64,000 nucleotides of DNA from Setaria digitata (lineage: Eukaryota; Nematoda; Chromadorea; Rhabditida; Setariidae), in the NCBI GenBank assembly GCA_003640385.1, contig RCAB01000081.1, forward strand, positions 123,029 to 187,028, written 5' to 3'. The notes below the pieces were generated by a model. The model had not been told where the DNA came from and made no database searches. It worked only from the letters and a program-made list of their open reading frames with translations. Each line of letters begins with the position of its first letter. The stretch's first letter is position 1. Below, piece by piece: positions 60,132 through 64,000 of the stretch. The position numbers were made by a program, and so were the translations under genes.

Positions 60132-63064
60132 CTGAAATAAAGTTAAATAAATATTATATACTGCAAAATGTTACCAAAAATGAATAAGTTTGCAAGGGGC
60201 GCTTTTCAACCGCATCTAGCAAAAGAAAGCGGTGGGCTGAAAATTGAGAAAAAAATTCGGTGAAAGTTTGGCAGTAAAAGGATATAGCAGTAATCGCCCA
60301 CACCTGTGAATTCTTGCATCCTAAGAGAATAGTTATTTCCGCTTATGCTTATTTAATTTCTATTTTCTTCATTGTCTTCACAAATGTTATTATCAAATTA
60401 CCAATATATGAAACAGTTTGCAACCATAATCTACCTATTATGTAACTATTTAGCACATGCTCCAATAGTGCACAGTTATTATTTTACACTTAAAATTCTT
60501 CTAAATTGTTCTGCAGCTCACCCCTGCATCGACGTAATGATTCCTTTGGATGCACAATAAAAAGATATTAAGAAACTGGAACAATAAATTCATCCTGAAA
60601 TTAATAAGGATTCTTGACGACTAAGAAAACGCGAACGAGCTCGTAAAAGAAAAAAAATATCAGCAACTGATAACTGTTGAAAAAGTTTGGAAAATTTCTA
60701 ATGTATGAGGATACTAGTGACTTGCACTTGGTAGTGAAATTTATCGACTGTAAATAAATAAAAGAAATTGCCAGTGAAAATACTCTAGGAGCAATACTGT
60801 CCAAATTTTTGCTGATGAATTGAATTTTAACCACATAACAGCAACATGAATTAACAATAAATTCCAGTATGTTTACTACAATTTCCTAAACTTTTTCAAA
60901 CTCAATTCAGTCTTTCTTCTAACACTTGACAAGGAAAAAAAGAGACAAGAAGAAAGCAAGTGGCTATATTCCTTTTAGAAAAAAAAAAGAAAAACCAACT
61001 TAAGATGCTGTCAAAAAGCACCAGAAAAATGCAGTGGCATAGTAAATAATTGTTAGCAGAAAAAGGATAATCGGCAGTCACTGGACAAGATGAGTGCAAA
61101 AATTAATAACCGAGAAGTTAGCAATCATTTTTAATCTTCTTGAGGTATACAACTTCTGCTTGTCCATGCAGTAGCAACAAGATGGCATTAAAACATTATC
61201 CATTAGCAGCTACCAAAAAAAAGTGTTGGATTTTTTGGAATACTATGTAAATAGACAAAACAAATACGCATATATAAGCAGAAAATTAAATCCAATAATA
61301 GCTTCATACTTTCGACTAGTATGCTTTCCTTACATGGCATAAACAAACAAGTTTTCCTTGTCTGTTTACTCCATGCTACAATATTACTGTCAACTAGGCC
61401 TCTGAAAGATTGCAAGCAATCATGATTAGCTTGCTCGATTCAGATCTGTCAGTTCTCACGGAATAACATTCCGTTCAGATGAAAGTTGAAACCATGTTAA
61501 TTAATTACCAGTGTCATCTAAATGAACAGTTTTTCGAAAACAAAACCCTTAAAACCAATACTACGTGTCACAGAATAATAACATCACATCATTTTCGTCA
61601 GTTCGATTATTGAGTGTTCGAAGGTGAATATGTTTTGTCAACTTGCATTGTAACTGCTTGCCTTTCTGCATCAAAGTTCACAATCTGAGCAACATAAAAC
61701 ATTAAAAAATATTAAAAAAATATCGCCTAGTATAGTAATAACCTTAATAAACCTAAAACAGCTTTGGAAAAAATCTAAAGTTTTTACGAGCAACCTGAAA
61801 TCGACATGCCTATCGGTGAGTATATTTCAACAAAAAAAAAAAGCATCTAAACTGAAAAACAGGAAGGTATCAACCAGTAAAACTGTGCACAAGGCTAACT
61901 TCTTTCGCAAAACAATACTAACATTTCTTATCCAAAAACTAAAAACAGTGTAAGAATGATGTTAAATTTGGAAAGCATCACTCCTACCATCGGCTTTATT
62001 GGGCATGAGCACGACAACTGTTATTGCTTTTTCTCATTCACATCAATCGCAACTGCGGATATAAGTTTACCCCAGTTGTTAGAGCAACATTCAATGCAGA
62101 CAAAATTAAGTCACATTAGTTGTATCTCTTATAAACTAAAAATCAGCAAATCATTTAAGTTTGCGTTTCACTCGAAGATTAGAAAATCAAAACAACTTAC
62201 TAACTGTATTGAATTTTTTGACTATATGGCCACATGTAAGTGAATCTTTTGTGAACTGTAATTATGCATTATTTCAACCTTCACTTTAACATGGAAAGAG
62301 ACTTGACACTGTCAGATTGGAAATGTGAAGAGAATGCAAAAAAATTTCTAATGAGCACCACCATACCTTGTGTGAAGGTGTTTTTTTTTTGTTTTTTTTT
62401 CTGTGATTTATGTAAACGCACTTTTAAAACAATTAATCAATGTTTAATTACATGAGACAAACAAAAACAAAACTTGACGATTTAAAGTGAGATACTAAGA
62501 CCTTAAAGCATACAAAGTCTAACAACGCATCTGAATGAACGGAAAGCGGTCCAAAAAATGGATTGTTAGTTGATATTCCAGTAGGACAAGGTGGAATAAA
62601 TTTCAGGCATAAGATGAAAAGAAAAAATTACTCCAGTAATATCTACATAAGGGGAAATTCGAGATTCGAACACGATTGTGTTAGGAATCCAGTCATTATA
62701 TTTTATTTTTGGGTAGCTCCTGCTAATATTGACGCGAAGAAAATTGTGTGACCTGAAGCTTATAATAACTGACTCTAACAATCTTACAGAATTTTTATTA
62801 GCCCAACTTGCGAAAAATTCAAATTTTTACATCTTTAGCTGCCTTAAAAGCTTGAGTGAAGGCAATTATCTACGAAGGACGCATTGGATGCTACTCCTAA
62901 GATCAGGCAAAGAAAACCATGTAAATCATAGCAAAGCTCATTTCCCCAACACTTCAGAGATTTGGGTATTAATATAAATGGACTATCTAATAAATTTCCA
63001 AAACTCTTCTTTTTCTTCTTTTTTAGAAATAAGCAAATGCATTTCCGCTTTTATTTTTTCTTCT
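60132..63064. other. GLG1 upstream region, no exon assigned
   Basis: About 2.9 kb that must hold the GLG1 promoter and probably its signal-peptide exon. I could not pick out that exon. The open frames here on both strands are low in complexity or lack splice context. Confidence 0.4.
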
Positions 63065-63081
63065 CATTAAATGAACAGAAA

Positions 63082-63219
63082 ATGATCCGTGAAATATTTT
63101 ACTTCCTATCCGTATTGATAGCCTTTACGAATCAGGTTGTTCTCAGTTCTCAAAATATCATACTACAGGAGAAAAGAAGTCTGGTGGTGAACGGGGACAA
63201 CTCCAGAAAATGTGATTAG
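63082..63219 (+). CDS. Possible first exon of a secreted protein
   Basis: An ATG three bases behind the acceptor aaatgaacag opens a frame of 45 codons that starts with a good signal peptide (MIREIFYFLSVLIAFTNQVV) and continues with polar residues to a TAG. It may be a short secreted peptide or the 5' exon of a longer gene, since gtggtgaac near 63184 could act as a donor. No later exon was recognised before the window ends. Confidence 0.3.
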   Translation: MIREIFYFLSVLIAFTNQVVLSSQNIILQEKRSLVVNGDNSRKCD

Positions 63220-64000
63220 TTGTACAGGTGAAGCCAACGACAACCGGATAGTGACGGTAAAAAGATGAACGCGAACTGCTTATAAAAAATTAAAGTTATT
63301 AGATTTTTCTACTACCGATTAAAATTCAGATACAACAGTCAAATAACCGAGAAATGTTTAAAAACGTGAAGACAGATTAAGCTACTAAACTGACATTAGC
63401 ACCATTCGAAAATGTCTGAGTAACGTGACAGTATGCGTGAAAAAAACGTAAACAACTGCAGTGAATTATGGGAGAACCGACTGTTAACACACAATCGTGT
63501 ACAGAAAAGGTAGCTGCAACCTCACCATCAACACACGAACCAAACTAGTTTTGTGAATTCTTGCTGACGTAAGGGAAAGGTTCGTGCAAGGTGACAACAC
63601 CACTATTACAGCATTTTTTTTTCTTGACACCCTGAACTTTCGATTCTAATATCATCCTATACTGGGATCCATCAGTTCAGTAGAATCACTTCTGGTGCAG
63701 CAGTCCGACTTGACAGTTTCAAATGTGGAGAGAGACTGAAATACATCAACAAGTGATTATTGTAAGTGATGATGTCAGAGGGGATTGGAAGTGATGCGAC
63801 TGAAGAGTAAGAGGAACAGAGCCAATTCTTGCCCAATTCTAGGTGGGATTCATGAATCTTACTATGGACAAATGGAAGAATGTTGTCCAAGGATTTGTGG
63901 AAATTTCGACTATTCTGCAAATGTTTGCAACCTTCAAAAGTTCTAAAATTGCAAGAGCAGTGGTTTTTACTTGCCGAAGTGCACCGTACTCCACGGATGG
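63220..64000. other. Window end, no gene assigned
   Basis: Nothing I can support as an exon. The one longer minus-strand frame (63672-63920) has no splice context or family resemblance. Confidence 0.4.

Overview
This is a eukaryotic, nuclear window, AT-rich and dense in introns, and it reads as a nematode genome. Introns are mostly 60 to 400 bases with homopolymer-rich interiors. Several start codons sit 3 to 47 bases behind a TTTCAG-type acceptor that has no upstream exon I can find, which is how spliced-leader trans-splicing sites look. The protein families and their sizes fit a nematode; a parasitic spirurid or filarial-type worm is my guess, not something the sequence proves. I reconstructed seven gene models by hand from splice signals, reading frame and family knowledge. 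The five large ones close in frame over all their exons.

Layout. 1-4017: no gene seen. 4018-6519 (-): a failed-axon-connections/CDR-type glutathione-transferase-like gene, seven exons, the first tentative. 7424-7874 (-): a two-exon small basic protein I do not recognise. 9316-33802 (-): a 70-exon VPS13D bridge-type lipid-transfer protein of about 3413 residues, filling more than a third of the window. 34694-36703 (-): a four-exon NPC2-like (ML-domain) secreted sterol-binding protein. 36704-38718: divergent upstream region. 38719-42700 (+): a 13-exon nucleostemin/GNL3 nucleolar GTPase. 44508-47822 (+): a five-exon coiled-coil protein of unknown function built from repeated Arg-rich exons. 50678-60131 (-): a 25-exon Golgi apparatus protein 1 (GLG1/MG-160) ortholog with a long (TA)n microsatellite in one intron. 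63082-63219 (+): a possible first exon of a secreted protein.

Together, NPC2 (lumenal sterol binding) and VPS13D (bulk lipid flow at ER, mitochondria and peroxisome contacts) lie head-to-tail on one strand about 0.9 kb apart. Nucleostemin and the coiled-coil gene lie head-to-tail on the other strand. The most interesting points are: VPS13D that keeps its ricin-B module but has no room for the UBA domain of the human protein; a high share of GC-AG introns in three genes; symmetrical phase-1 exon repeats in the unknown coiled-coil gene; a foldback element and several tight hairpins; and an assembly artefact around the single N at 44234. I found no tRNA, rRNA, CRISPR array or intact transposase.
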